A stretch of DNA of 64,000 nucleotides from Macquaria australasica (Eukaryota; Chordata; Actinopteri; Centrarchiformes; Percichthyidae). The notes beneath the pieces were generated by a model that did not search any database, had not been told where the DNA came from, and saw only the letters and a list, made by a program, of their open reading frames with translations. The first letter of the stretch is position 1. Each line of letters begins with the position of its first letter. Position numbers and translations under genes: made by a program. This document shows positions 1-13,651 of the stretch, in pieces. The stretch is from contig SEMN01000136.1 of NCBI GenBank assembly GCA_005408345.1, positions 62,001 to 126,000 of the forward strand. The letters are read 5' to 3'.

Positions 1-185
1 CACTCCTACAGTGTTTTATGCTTTTATTTTTTTAGCCGTCGGAGAAAAGAACAAAACCACAAACACAGTGTATGTTTACACGTGGATATGTCTCCTCTCA
101 GACGAGTCTTTTGTAAGTCTCTGGAACATACCCCATTTCACTCTTTGTACCTCTTTGAATAAAGTCTATGAGTTTATCGCTGTGT
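1..185 (+). terminator. Probable 3' end of a convergent plus-strand gene
   Basis: A canonical AATAAA lies at 158-163 with GT-rich sequence (tgtgtcgtg) 20-30 bases downstream, the usual layout of a vertebrate cleavage/polyadenylation site. A T-rich tract ending in AG at about 35 could be the acceptor of a terminal exon, but all three frames downstream are short, so the coding content is unknown. In human the neighbour that converges on PUSL1 is INTS11; nothing visible here proves that identity. The entry rests on the polyA signal and its orientation towards pusl1. Confidence 0.4.
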
Positions 186-2160
186 CGTGATGCTGCAAAA
201 GCAGCTATAGTCGACTCTGTTTTACTGAACACACGTGGATTTAAAAAACACTTTTTGGTGTTGGCTGTAGTGGTGGCATGATATAAGCTATTTAGAGATT
301 CACAAAAACCATAATGGAAAAATAACTTTTATGTGCCACAAAGTTTTTAATTTTAAAAGGAACAAAGTATAATTGAATGTAACTATCATGTAGACTATTA
401 AAGCATTTATTGTGCTCTGTATTGACCAAAACACAGTACAAAGGGTGAAGTTGGGTATGCTGCTCCAAGCGGTAGTTTAATCATTAAGATTATGTTGTTG
501 AGATGGTGATGGTTAAGTTTCAAGGGTCTATGCAAACTTATCAACCTGTGATAGCTATTATCAAATACTATCAACCTGTGTTCACATGACAGAAATTAAT
601 CCCGAATTAACCTCAGTTTTAGCATCAGGGTGTGTAGTCAAATGCCACAAAAGGTTGCCTAGAGTGATAATACACTACTAACTCAAAGTCATGGACATTT
701 AGATATTTCTGTTTAGCCAGTAATCGTCAGCCAACCACACATCTCACTCACGTTATTCATATCATTTTTAAAACGATTACGGACGCTATCAGGACAGGCT
801 TGACGCCATTGCAGAGCATTAATCATCAGTCTTCTTTTTCCTTCATCTGTCTCGTAAAAACCTCATTTTAACACAAGATTTGGCCATTAAGGTCTGATGT
901 GATCAGTTTCCCTTTGTGTCTTGCTGTCCCACACAATCTTTTCAATCAGGGTCTCCAGTTTTACTTAAGCTCGCTCAGCTACATTCTTCACCCAGACTGT
1001 GCTGTTATTAAGGATTGTGAGTTAAAAAAAAAAACGCAATGCCTTCCTCAAGTGCATTATATATACATAGGATTTTGTTATTAATATTCTAAGACATCGG
1101 GCTTAATATTCTGGCTAACACTTGAAATTTTGACTACATTGAATTATGGGCGTCTTTAGGATGTGTGAATTATCTTTAAACCAAATGCTGAATTGACTTG
1201 AGGACCTATGCCAATCAGATTCACTGTGTTGCTCCAACATGGTCGTATGGATAGAAAACATGTACTTGTGTACATATTTAAAATTTTTAGATTAAAGAAA
1301 TAGTGTGACTGAATTATTGACAGGTTGTCACTTCTAAGAAGTGCAAAAACATTCCTCCTGAGGTTCAATTTTGACAGATTCAGCACTTTGAATGTGGTGA
1401 GCCTAAAATCAGTTAACCTTGCATCAGTAGGTGGCTGTACGAAATTATGGAAACGATGTGGTGTCTGGTGTATTTGAAGAATGCGCTGGAACATTAAGGG
1501 CGGTGTTTGGTCAGTCTGAACCTTGTACAAACCTCATCTGGCTCCCACTGGCACTGAGAAGACTGCTGGTGGTAGTCCGGTTTTAATGGACTGTTTACAG
1601 ACAACTTGCTGAAAATCACTCAACGAGCAGATGCAGCCAAATTAGACGCAAGTGAGAGTGCTAAAGACTTTTGGGTAAAGAAGCCGTGTATGCAGTTTTA
1701 TTTGGACATTTGGATGTATACATTATCAGTGAAAGTGTGTGCACTTTGATCCATAATGTAATACCACTGTACGAGAGCCATGGACACAAAGCAGTTTTGG
1801 CTGTAGAACGTAACACTCTTCTCCACACGTTGTATACGGTGTTTGATAATTGTCAGAACCTACCAAAACCTAGTTCATACATGTATACATAGGAGTAATA
1901 CTGCCTAGTTGTCTGTTGTAACCTGAAGGTCATGTGTAGACAATGATAGGTTCAAGGTGTGTGGTATTCTGTAGCTGAGCTGCGTTCATGGACACAGTTA
2001 TGTATTCTTGATATGTTGAATTAAAAGAACATGTAGATGTTCATCTGTATGTGGTCTAATGCTTGTGTGTGGAAAAAGATTTGTTAAATCTTATTTGTTA
2101 ATTTGTTAACACTGACTCAAAGTGAAGCTGTCGTGAGAACACAATATACATATAAATACA
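186..2160. other. Intergenic DNA between two convergent 3' ends
   Basis: AT-rich sequence with only short ORFs on both strands and no recognisable protein, RNA gene or clear repeat. It separates the plus-strand polyA site near 160 from the pusl1 polyA site near 2165. I see nothing further that can be supported. Confidence 0.5.
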
Positions 2161-2164
2161 AAAC

Positions 2165-2170
2165 TTTATT
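2165..2170 (-). terminator. pusl1: pusl1 polyadenylation signal
   Basis: The minus strand reads AATAAA here, about 75 bases after the inferred pusl1 stop codon at 2245-2247. That spacing gives a short 3'UTR. It is the first canonical signal after the stop on that strand. Confidence 0.6.
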
Positions 2171-2244
2171 ACAATCATGACATACAGTATATCAACATGA
2201 CTGAATGAAGTAGAACTAATCCTCGAGTTTCCAATGGAGATAAA

Positions 2245-2279
2245 TTACTCCTCTGGTGTTTGTCCTGAAAACTGCAGGT
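2245..2279 (-). CDS. pusl1: pusl1 exon 8 (terminal coding exon)
   Basis: The acceptor CTCCTCCTCAG at 2280-2281 is followed by two bases completing Asp, then LQFSGQTPEE and TAA at 2245-2247. The phase fits exon 7 exactly. Only 35 coding nt, so this is an inference from phase, tract quality and the polyA signal 75 bases on. The tail is not conserved with human. Confidence 0.7.
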
Positions 2280-5200
2280 CTGAGGAGGAGGAAGAAGAAG
2301 AGGTAATAAATATGAAACGTCCTGATAAAGAGTTACACATGAATAAGGACTCACTCTGAAATAATGCAATAAACAGCCTCTTAATCACAGCTTCTCAAAA
2401 ATGAGGATTTGCTGCTTTTTCTGTTTTATATTGTTGTAAACTGAATATCTGACGGTTGGTTGGGAAGAGACATTTGAAGGCGTCACCTTGGGCTCCAGGA
2501 AAGTGATCTTTTACTATTTTCTGACATTTTATAGATCAAACAAATATTTAAATTACCGACAGATTAATTGATAATGAAAACAGTCCTTAGTTGCAGCCCT
2601 GTTCACAGGCATGGTATTTATGGCAGGGTTCATCCAGGCAGGTGTATATAAGCTGTCTGTTCCCCAGACCCGGAGGGGTAAAACTTTTTTGGTTTTATAA
2701 AAATACATCGTCTTTTCTTTCCCACTAATCACCCTGCAGATTTATCTTGCAACCCCTTGGTGAGGTCCCGTACATCTCTGTTGGCAAAAGGTGTCTCCTC
2801 ACTTCATTAGTTACTACATGTTAACAATTTTTTGTTGTTTTCTCTCAGTTAACCTCCTATGAGTAATGCTATGTTTATCATTTAACTGTAGTAAAGGACA
2901 GGTGGGTGAAAAGTCCTCCTCACCTGTCTCTCTGTAGTCCACCCTGGTGAGGAAGAGGCCATGAGCCGGAGCAGCCAGACCCTTTGGGTAGGCCAGTGAG
3001 TCCCGAGCCTCCAACATCTCCTTCAGCTGGGGCACTGAGAGCCGTCCCTGGCCTACCGCCACCAGGGCCCCTGTCATCCTCCGCACCTGGAGCACAGGGC
3101 CAGAGAATCAATGTTTACATTAATATTACTGAAAACATCACAAAAGAACTGCCTACATCTCGTACATTTTTAATGGCCCCTTTACGCTGATTTGATCCGT
3201 ATTTCTCATCATCACCAGCAGATGGCGCTACTTACTTACAATGAACAGCAACACATACACTCATTTACAGATCTCAAAGTAATTGAGGACAATAAGAGGA
3301 ACAAACCTGCTTATAGAGAAAAGATCTGCTTGTAAAGGTCAGCTCCCAGAATGGTATCTCTCTGGAAAAACAAAACAAAAAAGTTGTGTTAAATTTGCAC
3401 AAATGTGTGAACAACATATACGAATATACATACAGTCATTAAATGTCACAGTTGTTTATTTCTTTGCGTTGTCTGCATACTGGTGCAAAAGGTGCACAAA
3501 GGCTTTAAGGCACATTTCCAACACTTTTCATGAAACGTTACAATACTGCTACTCTACCGACTGAATGCACCATACTAAAGGTTAAATATTGCCACAGGGG
3601 TTAAAGTGTCGTTTCAAAAGCTAAACAATACCTTGAATAACTGTCAGATGTAATATAGCATTACTCAGTCACATAAGGACAACTACATGGAGGAGTGTAG
3701 ATCAGAATGACACCTATTGAAAACAAATGACAACAAATGAAATTATTTCTTTAGAAAAACACCCTGTTCTGAAAGGGAATTATTTTTTGCAAGTGAAAAA
3801 GGCTCCTGTCTCATGTCTATTATATCCTTTATCTCTCTTTTGTTGGAAATTTCAATGCTTTCTCCCGCTGTGTGGACAGAGTTGGAGGCTGATGTGACAT
3901 TCATGCCTCATGCCAGACATCAGATAGAGATTTGTTTAAATGTCACATGCTGAATACGCCACTGCAGCTCAGGCCCAACAGGAGTATGTGTAATGCCATA
4001 AACAATATGAATCTGCTTCTTTTGCTATTTGACGTTACATTTTTTTCTTTTTTTTCCCTGACGTTTGTTGTTTCAACATTTAAGTCACAGGAGCTTTTTT
4101 TCCCCAAAAAAACTGACAGACTTTATATTTTGGGGAGGAAAGAGTGAACTGAGCAAACAGGCACATGGGAAGAATTGGGTCAAATGCAAATTTGACTCAG
4201 CGCTTGCTGTCCGATTATATTTGACATGCAAGGAGTCAGAGACAGATTTATACAGCTCATGGGACAGTATCTTTACATGGACGGACGAAGGCTGCGTCTC
4301 ATGTTGCACAGTCACGTGTGTGTGTGTCTCTGACTAATTTCTTGACATGGTAATGACAAAGATAATGATAAAAGCAAGCTCTAGTGTTACATACTGTCTT
4401 CATATGTCTGTGTTTTTGCATCTCCCGTCTAGACACCAAACTATTTTGAGGAGCTCATTTTACTCCTGCCTGACAAGCTGACTGAAATAAAGCTGAAAGG
4501 GTTAATTGATTAATCATTTAGTTTAATCGACAGAAAATACATTTTTAGCAATTTAAAAAAATGTATTAATTGTTTAAGATATTTATCAAGCAACAAGACA
4601 AAGTCTACTGTCATGCTAGCAGCTCTAAAAGACTGTACTTGGGTACAGCGGCGCTTTAATCGGCATGCTAACGTGCTCACAATGACAGTGCTAACAAATA
4701 AATAGAAATCATAATAATTATAAGGAAAAAAAAGTTGAAATACAGATAATTAATTAACAGCAGAACATAAGAGCTAGTGGCTCTGCTACAGCGGTGCTTT
4801 GAGCTATGCTAACGGCAATACTAACACTGCTAACGTGCTGATGTTAAGCAGGTATAATGTAGCGTGTTAGCATGCTAACATTTGTACTGGACAAATTTAA
4901 TCATCCTGAGTGGGACGCGAGCGTCTGAACCAAATTTCATGGCAATCCATCCAATAGTTGTCGAGACATTTCACTGAAGATTACAAATTTCAACGTCATG
5001 GTGGCGCTAGAGGAAATGTCAGGGGACCACCACAGTCAGTAGGATTCACCCTCTGGGAACCACGAATGTACCAATGGACATTCATGGAAATCCATCCAAT
5101 AGTTGTTGAGATATTTCGGTCAAAGTGGTGGACCGAACAACAGACCGACATTTCCTTTTTTTTGGTACGCTTTATTAATTAAACAATAAATCCACTAATT

Positions 5201-6880
5201 GAAGAAATAACTGACAAATGAATCGATCGTGAAAATAATTGCAAGTTTCAGCCTTAGAAAGAAAGACATTCAAAGGAGAAGGCTGTTTAGTGTTTAGAGT
5301 GCAATAAAGTGCAAGGCAAGTATGTAACGTTTTATTCAAATTGTACAAGGCAGCAGTAGATTCAATTTACAATAAATCCCAACCAGAAGTGAACACATAC
5401 TTACAGCTAATATACAGTATGGCCAACACAGAGCGCTGAAATGGAGCACTGTTCGCTTATGTATGACAACATCATCCATTTCTGGGGGGAAAAATATCAC
5501 ACACATCACGTGTCGAGCAGAGATCAGAGAACTCTGCCTCACATACCACAGCTTTTCAATAATTCACAGCTCAGTTTCTTCTCGTTTTATCACCGTTACT
5601 TAGAATAGTGACCCTCATAAAAATAAACACGCAGCTCAACTGGAGGCTTTTTATAGGACCAGAAGCTGACTGAGACTAATTCATGGGAATTCTGTGCTAC
5701 ATATCAGTAACCCTGATGCTCACAGCTTGTTAATGCACCACGTGTGTTGGGGTTAAGGGACTAGGTGACATTTACTCTGAGAGCTGCTAACAGTCTGCCC
5801 ATGTCCATATTGTGCACCATATTTTCAGGGCAAATAATTAATGCCAATGAAAGTGGTATTTGGCATGCAGAGTGACCCCTATGGATGTGTAATCTCCCAA
5901 AGCCCACATGACCCTCCCTCCCTCTCTCTTTCTCTCTCTCTCCCCCACCTTCATCTCTGCTACCTATGGATTATGTTAGATCCTAGTTGCCAAAAGTATA
6001 TAAACCTACATGACACATGCACAGACAGTACATTAATACTAGCTTTTGCACTTCTACCTGTATGATCTAACATGCGTCACAGTTGGACATGTTATCTTGT
6101 GCATGAGCATGAATCAGTTGCTTCCTATGATGCATGTTTTGTTTCTTTGATAATAAAAAGTGATATTTATAATGTTAGTGAATGAAGGATAGGCTGTTCT
6201 GAACTGGATATGATTCAGTTCCCACAGAAACTAAAGTAAACTTTAATATTTGTCAGTTTGACCTGTGATTCACCTAAATATCACATCAAACACACCATCG
6301 AGTCTGACTGAAGCTTGAAAGGGAAATTTTCTAGGCTGTACATGCAGAGTTGGCTGAGTGAAGTGACTGTAAATGATTCAAAACTTTGGCCAACGTCCTG
6401 AGCATCAGTTGATGCAAGATTGAGAAACACAAGATTTATCTTTTTGGGAGTGGAAAAGCACATTCATAATTTCTTTATTTTCTTGTCTTTTTTCTCCAAT
6501 TTGGAATAATCAGTTCCCCTGTCACTGTGTTACTGCTAACTCCACTGATGGCCTGGGGAGGCTGCAGAAAGCCATGTGCTATATCTGTGACAGCCTGCCG
6601 CTTCTTTTCACCTCCCAGCGATAAGCTTTACTGGGGGGGCACAATGGGCTCAGAGGTTCATGCTATCCCCCTAGATTTCACCCGATCCTACCGGTATGAG
6701 TCACTAGAGCCGTGCCAAGAAAGTAAACCCTTAAAGCTGCAAACTCAGCCAATTGTGTATGTTGAAACACAAAAACAAGTTGGAGGTGCGGCTGCCTGAG
6801 AACCAAGGTCTGTGCAGGAGCAGGAGAGTCTTTTGTCCATGTGCCCCTGCATCAAGGAATAGTTTTACATTTGGGGAAAT

Positions 6881-6927
<47 letters not shown>

Positions 6928-9900
6928 GAAGTGCGCCTGTATGAAGGAGCTTCCTGGCTGTATGCTGGCCACATCCAGCGTCTTTACAGGGTTTTTAAAA
7001 GGTATGTCGGAGTTGATTGCCCTGAAGCTGCTGAAGTCGTGAGTCCCGACCAGCAGGGCGGCAGCTTCGCGCATGGCTCCCACATCCAGCTCCCTGATGA
7101 GAGACACAAACTTTATTTACTATGGGCGTTAAGAACAGGCAGCTGAGGACAACAGACTTCTTAAATCAACTTTTGCAGGCTCATTGTGATATTTCAATGC
7201 AATGTGACCCAAAAGTGACCCGCCTTAACAGCGGGGTCAAGCAGCTGGGATGTGGTGTACCATGTTCGTGCTTTCAAAGTAGAATCATTTATTGGTTGAC
7301 TTATATAACATAAAATTTTCTGACGCACAATGCCACGTGAGGGAGCAGAGCATGTCGGCGATCAGCTCATTTGAGGGAGAGCGTGAGAGTGGGCCTGGTG
7401 CTCAGATTCTCTACAGTCTCGTGCTTTTGTCACTGCTTAAATATGATCTGACAGAGAGCGAGAGAGAGTGGGGCACAGATACAGCGAGCAGGGGAATGGA
7501 GGAGTGTGCTGAGTGACTCGCTAATTAAAATCTTGAACATGAGTCATGAATGAAGATGTGGTGGAGTGCTGAAATGACAAGCTGACTTAGGCTTGTGTTA
7601 AGTGTTAACTTTAAAAAAAAAAAGATGCTTGATCCTTCCAAGATCAAGTCGGCCAACAGTATATCCTTCATAACTTGTGTGGGTCATATAGTCCTGTTTT
7701 GCTTTTAATTAATTGACTAATTTATGTCTATCTACATTTTACATGTGTTTCTTATAATTATTGTTATTTTATCTATTTTTTTGTGGAGATCATAGCTGAA
7801 ACGATTGATGAATTGATCTGATGTTCAACATAAAAAAATCCGCAAAAATGTTGATATTAAGATTTAGTCAATTATCAGACAAAAATGCCAAATGTTCTCT
7901 AGTTCCAGCTTCTTAAATGTGAGCATTTGCTGCTTCTCTCTTTGTTATATCACTTTAAATTTAATATCTTGGGGTTTCAGGTGATGGTTCGGACAAAACA
8001 AGAAAAAACGGGAGAGGCATTTTTTAAAAACAATTTTCTGACATTTTATAGACTAAAATGTATATAGACTTTATCTGACATTGATCAAAAAAACTATATA
8101 TAAATAATCGTAAGTTGCAGCCCTCATGGAGATAATGGGCTGTGTGGGGTCGACTGTTGGTTATAGGTTTTCAAAAGCTGGCAAGAAATGTTTATATTTC
8201 TGCAATGTTTGAAAACCTGATAGTAATAAAAATTCGGGAAAAAAAATTAAAATGAGAAAAAAAATACGTGAAGAGATTGCTGAAAGCATACAATTAATCT
8301 TTCAATAATTTCTCTCTGCTCTGCTGCAATATGATCACTGGATTTCAAAACATTGTTGAAACAGTACAGAGATATAGAGATTATTTCACTTGTTCTAACA
8401 AATGCAAGATTTCAACAGTGGAGATATTATAATATAATATAATAATATTTTTTGCAGAGGGAGAGATGGGGGGGTGATGACGAGGGAGAGGCAGATCAAA
8501 GAGAGCGGAGAGAGGCTGCTGAGGCAGAGACGCTCTGGGGTGGAAGGACGAGATGGAGGCTGAAAATGAGAGAAGGGATAACGAAGCAGAGACGCCAGAG
8601 AGACAAACAAGGGAGGGAAGGAGAAAAAGAAAGAGGAGGAGAGAAAAAAGTGTAGTGAGAAGGAGAAGGGTGGGAAAGGGAAAGAGAGAGTAAAAAAAAA
8701 AACAGTCAGGGTAATGTGCGTGGGTGTTGTTCTGCATGTGTATAAGCCCGCAGCTTATCTTGCCCTACTTTTCCCCAAAAAAAGTGGAGAGAAGAGCAGA
8801 CAAATGCTCATATGTACGCTCACTGAAATGTGTTTCTTCACGCTCCCTCCTTCCAATCACAGCTAAAAGAGCATCGTCTAAGCTATGAAGCACTCGCAAT
8901 TTCATCTTCCTCTCTTTCTGTCCTCTGTCCATCCTTATCCCCGTCTCCTTTCTCTCCCTCCATCTCCTTTGTTTGTTTTTTGAGACGTCAGCTCAGATAA
9001 AAACACTTTGTTTGACTGGCCTTAATTTGCAGTTCCGGCATGGCACGTGTGGATTATTCATGTGTTTAACGTGCCATTGTTTCTGCAAGGCTTGGCATGA
9101 GCTTATTGAGGGCGTGTCTGTGTGTGTGTCTGTCTGGACCTACTTGTTCAATTTGAGCTTGAGTCTGAGTCTGCTTGATTTTCTTTTCTTTCTTCTTCTT
9201 TAAGGGAAATCATCATGCAAGCAAACACACGGATGAAGGATGAAAAGACAGATGAGTGAATGAAGGGAGGGGCGGGGGTATAAAGTGGGACAACTCACGT
9301 GTTGCGGAGGTACCAGCAGAGATTGCGGTCTGTGAGGGGAAGCAGAGAGTGGTGGGAGATTCCCAGGGCTATCCGGTAGACGTAGGTCCGAGACTGGGCA
9401 CGGTAACGGGCATGGAAATCATCAGGCACGCGGTGGGCACGGGTGATCCTGGCAGAGTGACAGAAGAGCATTAGCTTTCAGGCCTGAAATTTGAGCTCTA
9501 CTATGTCTGACATTATGAATGTGCAGTAATCTCTTCAAAAATCACAGAAAATAATATTAAACATTTGAATTCTGGTGGATGTTTAGACAAAAACAGAAAA
9601 AACAGACATCCTTTTTTTTAAACTTCTTCCTCAGATTGAAGCAGTACCCAGACAGATGGTGTTAAAACTCTCCTTTTGTACTGCCAGCAAGAAAAACTGT
9701 GCACAAGTCAGTGTCCAAAGTGTCAACGTTGCAGCTTTTTACACAAAAGCAAACCTGTTGTCAGAGTCCTTAAAGGGCTGCCAAGAACCCTAAAGAGCCA
9801 AGCTCCTATGCTCACCCAGTTAGCATCACAACAGACTCAAGAGGCTGAAGCCCTTTGATGCGACTCCAGCAGGGGCACGGCTAACACAGGACACTTCCTG

Positions 9901-12900
9901 TGTATCTGTGCAAACAGAGTCACACAGGCAGGGACTGATCATGTTATAATGCTAATGCAGTCAGACAAAATGTCCTTTGATGATTAAATCAACCAGCGTG
10001 GATCAATTCATGAGTGTGTGTGACACATTAAAGTCAACTGAAGAATGTAACTGGCATTTCTGATCAAAGTCCTACACATGTAATTGAATCTAATTTGTGC
10101 AAAGTGTTGCTGCAGAAACAATGAACCAAATTGTGCTGGGTAATAAAACATCAAAGATTTGAATATAGGTTTGAATATATTTGGCTGTGTTGTTAACTTT
10201 TCAAACTGCCCAAGCTTGAGCTTAATTGAGCATATGTGATTATAATTTACTGGCAGCTTCTATGGAAATCTACTATTTCTATTAAGTTAAATGACATATG
10301 GCAAATCATTCCTTCTTTGCAACACAACAATGCACAATGTTTTTGCTCAAATTAAAGTAAAAATGAAGTAATTAAAACTACCTGCTTTCACATTTCAAAT
10401 TAAAGCAAACTTGTTTTACAGCATGTTCAGACTCTCATCAACCAGCCAAAGGGCTCACAAATGGAAACTATAGTGCATGAAAATATTGTGTAAAAGTAAA
10501 AGGTATTGTACAGAGTGAATCTAAATTCCAAATAACAATAAATAAAACATGCCGCAGTCCTTGTAAATATATATTAAAATACAGGTTACATAACTCCAGG
10601 TGAGGGAGAGGGGGATCCAAAATGGTCCAATTTATAACTGAGCAACATAACACAAAACTACTGTCTTTTAATGGCTGGTTTCATTATCATTCTTCATATG
10701 TTCACACATCTCTTCAAAAGGGCAGAGATGTATTGTACAGTAATAATATAGTGACAAGTTGGGAATCTTTAATGCTTACATCTGTAAACTGAGAGAACAA
10801 AGAGCTGCAGCCAGCTGTGCCAGCGTGATAGTGACGGCACAAACCACACTAGCACCCTGTAGTGTTCATCCACACACGCCTGTGCCTGTACAAAGAGTAT
10901 GCACTCTTGCATGTGTGCGTGTGTGTTGTGTGTTAGAGAAAGCAGGAGGTGGCAAGGGGCAGGGGCGTGTTAGCATGTATGAGAGTATAGAACTATGAGA
11001 TCAATGATGATCAAATATACACCATTTACGTGCACACGCATCTCGTTTTCTGTACACAGCAGCGCATGTGCAGTCTGTGTGTGTGTGTGTGCCAGCGCCC
11101 AGTCAGAGAAACTAGGTTACGTTTCCAGGGGAGGAGATTGGGTGTGACACGTGGCAGAGGAAACCCTTGCGTCTGCCTTCAGCGCCTGCTCCAATGTGAA
11201 GTGACAGCCTTTGCCTGGCCCCTAAACCACACACACATACACATAAAATTTTCATGGGCATTGTACAAAGCATGGCCTCACACATTTGGGAACTGGGGCA
11301 TTGTTTGGCACCACTTTACTACTCAGCAGCTTCCCCTTATGGGAAAAGGGCCGTTCATTTTAGGCTAATTGAGGCCCTTTTTCACGGCAGCGCAGAAGAC
11401 AAGTGAACCCCCGGCTGAAGAGATATTTTTTACAGTGTGCAGTCTATGTTTAAATCCTGCTTTGGCACTCTATCTCAGGAGGCAGCAGACCAAAGCTACG
11501 AGCCAGGAGCCACATTCTGATTGTTGCTGTAACAAAAACTCTCTTTGGTTACTTTTTCCCTCCAAGTAAGACGTGAAAAGATGGTTTGGGGTGCCAGATC
11601 TGACAATGTGTTTTTATGCCAGATCGAGAATGAAAACTTAGGTACAGTCTGAAGACAGGGAGTGTGTATGAACGTTACTGGTGGTTGAATGTTTTTGGCA
11701 ATGTGTATATAAGGAAGCTCAGAGCCCATAAATAATTATCTTTTATGAAGCATCTTCATAATATGTAACGCTACTGAGAACAAAAAGTATGTGTATACTG
11801 TTTATTTCTCCGCAGGTTTCACACACTAATCAAGACGGTAATTTCAATTTAGCTTGTGTATCCGTGTGTGTGTGTGTGTGTGTGTTTTAATGGATGCTAT
11901 AGACCAAAAAGCAGAGCAGGGATAATCCTTTCTAACCTTCTCTCTGCAGGTTTAGGGATTAGCGGGATGCTGGGAGCTCCTCTCTTCTCTCTCTCTCTCC
12001 CAAATGGCTCGTTCTGTTGCACACTCTCACTCCTCTGTCTTAATTCAGACTGGGTGTCAATATCTGTTTGGTGCTCTAACTTTGTCTTTTCCTCACCCTC
12101 TCTCACTGAGTCTGACTCCCTTCATCCCTCGCTATCCTCTCTCTCCTTTGTCCTTCTCTGTTTGCGTCCCTTTGCTTTCTTTCTCTTCTTCTCTCTCAGA
12201 CAAGTATCACAGCAGTCTAAACCAAAGCAGTCATAAGAAGGTGACTGTGGCTTTGAATAATGCAGTGGTGGTAATGAAGGGGTTAAAATGAGGAGGTGAA
12301 GAAAAGCATAGTGAGAAAAAAAACACTACCAACCAGGATTTGAAATACTTACATACAGTTCATGCTGCTCTTTTCCTTTAAATGCTCAACAGGTGAACTC
12401 CACTGAACTCTACTGTTGTTTGTGATTTATAACAGGAGGCATGTCCCAATGTATGTATAATTAATGATGTGGATGTTTCGGTTTTTCTGTGCTTTAAAGT
12501 TGCCGCAAAGTTTCTCTACAGTACAGTTCTCTTAAGATTTGAGTCAATTTGCCAATTCTTTGATCATTTTTTATGTACAGGGCAGTTTCTTGTTATCAGG
12601 CATTCAGAATTCCTTCATATTGATAATGGGGGGTGATGGTTTGAGGGTTGGTATGTGATGTCACCATATGGAGAGGTCACCGTGGTCACTCCCCTCTTGA
12701 CCAGCAAACACACTTCAGCATCCGACATGATGTATTTACATGGAACAAAATATGGAAAACACTGCAGACTGAAATGGTGCAGTAGTCGGCTATAGAAATA
12801 AATCCAAGCAGCCGTTTCTACAGAGAAGAGAAGCTATGTGAAGTGATACTTTTTAATGGGGAGTGTAACATTAACACAGCACACAATTTTTTTAAATTAA

Positions 12901-13615
12901 ACATTTAAGAAAATCACGGTTTTTACAAACCTGTTCACTGACAACCACAATACATCGTAAGTCCTATGTGGGATGGGAACAAACTTACCAACTATCTGTG
13001 TTAGGAAAGTTCATTTCTGGCCACATGTGCAAGTCTTCAGACCAGTTAGTTGCACAGATCGTTGTCAATGGCCATTACTTTTTAAATTTATTTATTTATT
13101 CCTTCCTGGTATAGCAGTTTGGCCCATTCAGAACGGCCATTTGTTGGTTTGTTTTGCCCACCTCAGTGGTCCTGAGGTGGGGTAGTTTCATGTGAAAACT
13201 TGGCATTGATGTATACCTAATACTATTGTAGCTGCTTTCAGAAATAAGAACATTTAGAAAACTGATCATGAGTAACGTGGATACAATCAAAATATCTGGG
13301 GGTGTTCATCACAGGTAATGTATGACACTGAAATTTTATGGCCGCACTTTTGAAATGTCACGCTCACCTGAGTCCTGACTCACCTGATTTGCTCTGTGCC
13401 AAGGTGGAAATTAAGGGCCCCGACGAGAATGTCTTCAGTAAACGGCGGCTTATCATTCTTGCGTTGGAGGTCGAAGTGGGCAGAGTTAGAGAGGGCATGG
13501 ACACCTGTGTCTGTCCTGCTGGAGACGGACAGAGATACTGGGTTGAGTGGCCTCAGCCCCCTTATTGCATCCTGCAAACAGACATCAGAGAGATGAAAAG
13601 CTGTGGGTTGTTATG

Positions 13616-13651
<36 letters not shown>

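Larger units (their letters stand above)
7094..9298 (-). other. pusl1 intron 4, with a dispersed repeat and a purine tract
   Basis: 2.2 kb. Holds a near full-length dispersed repeat (7792-8124) and a strongly purine-biased stretch (8455-8705). ORFs over the purine tract are low complexity (Arg/Glu/Gly or Ser/Leu/Pro rich) and are not treated as genes. Confidence 0.6.
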
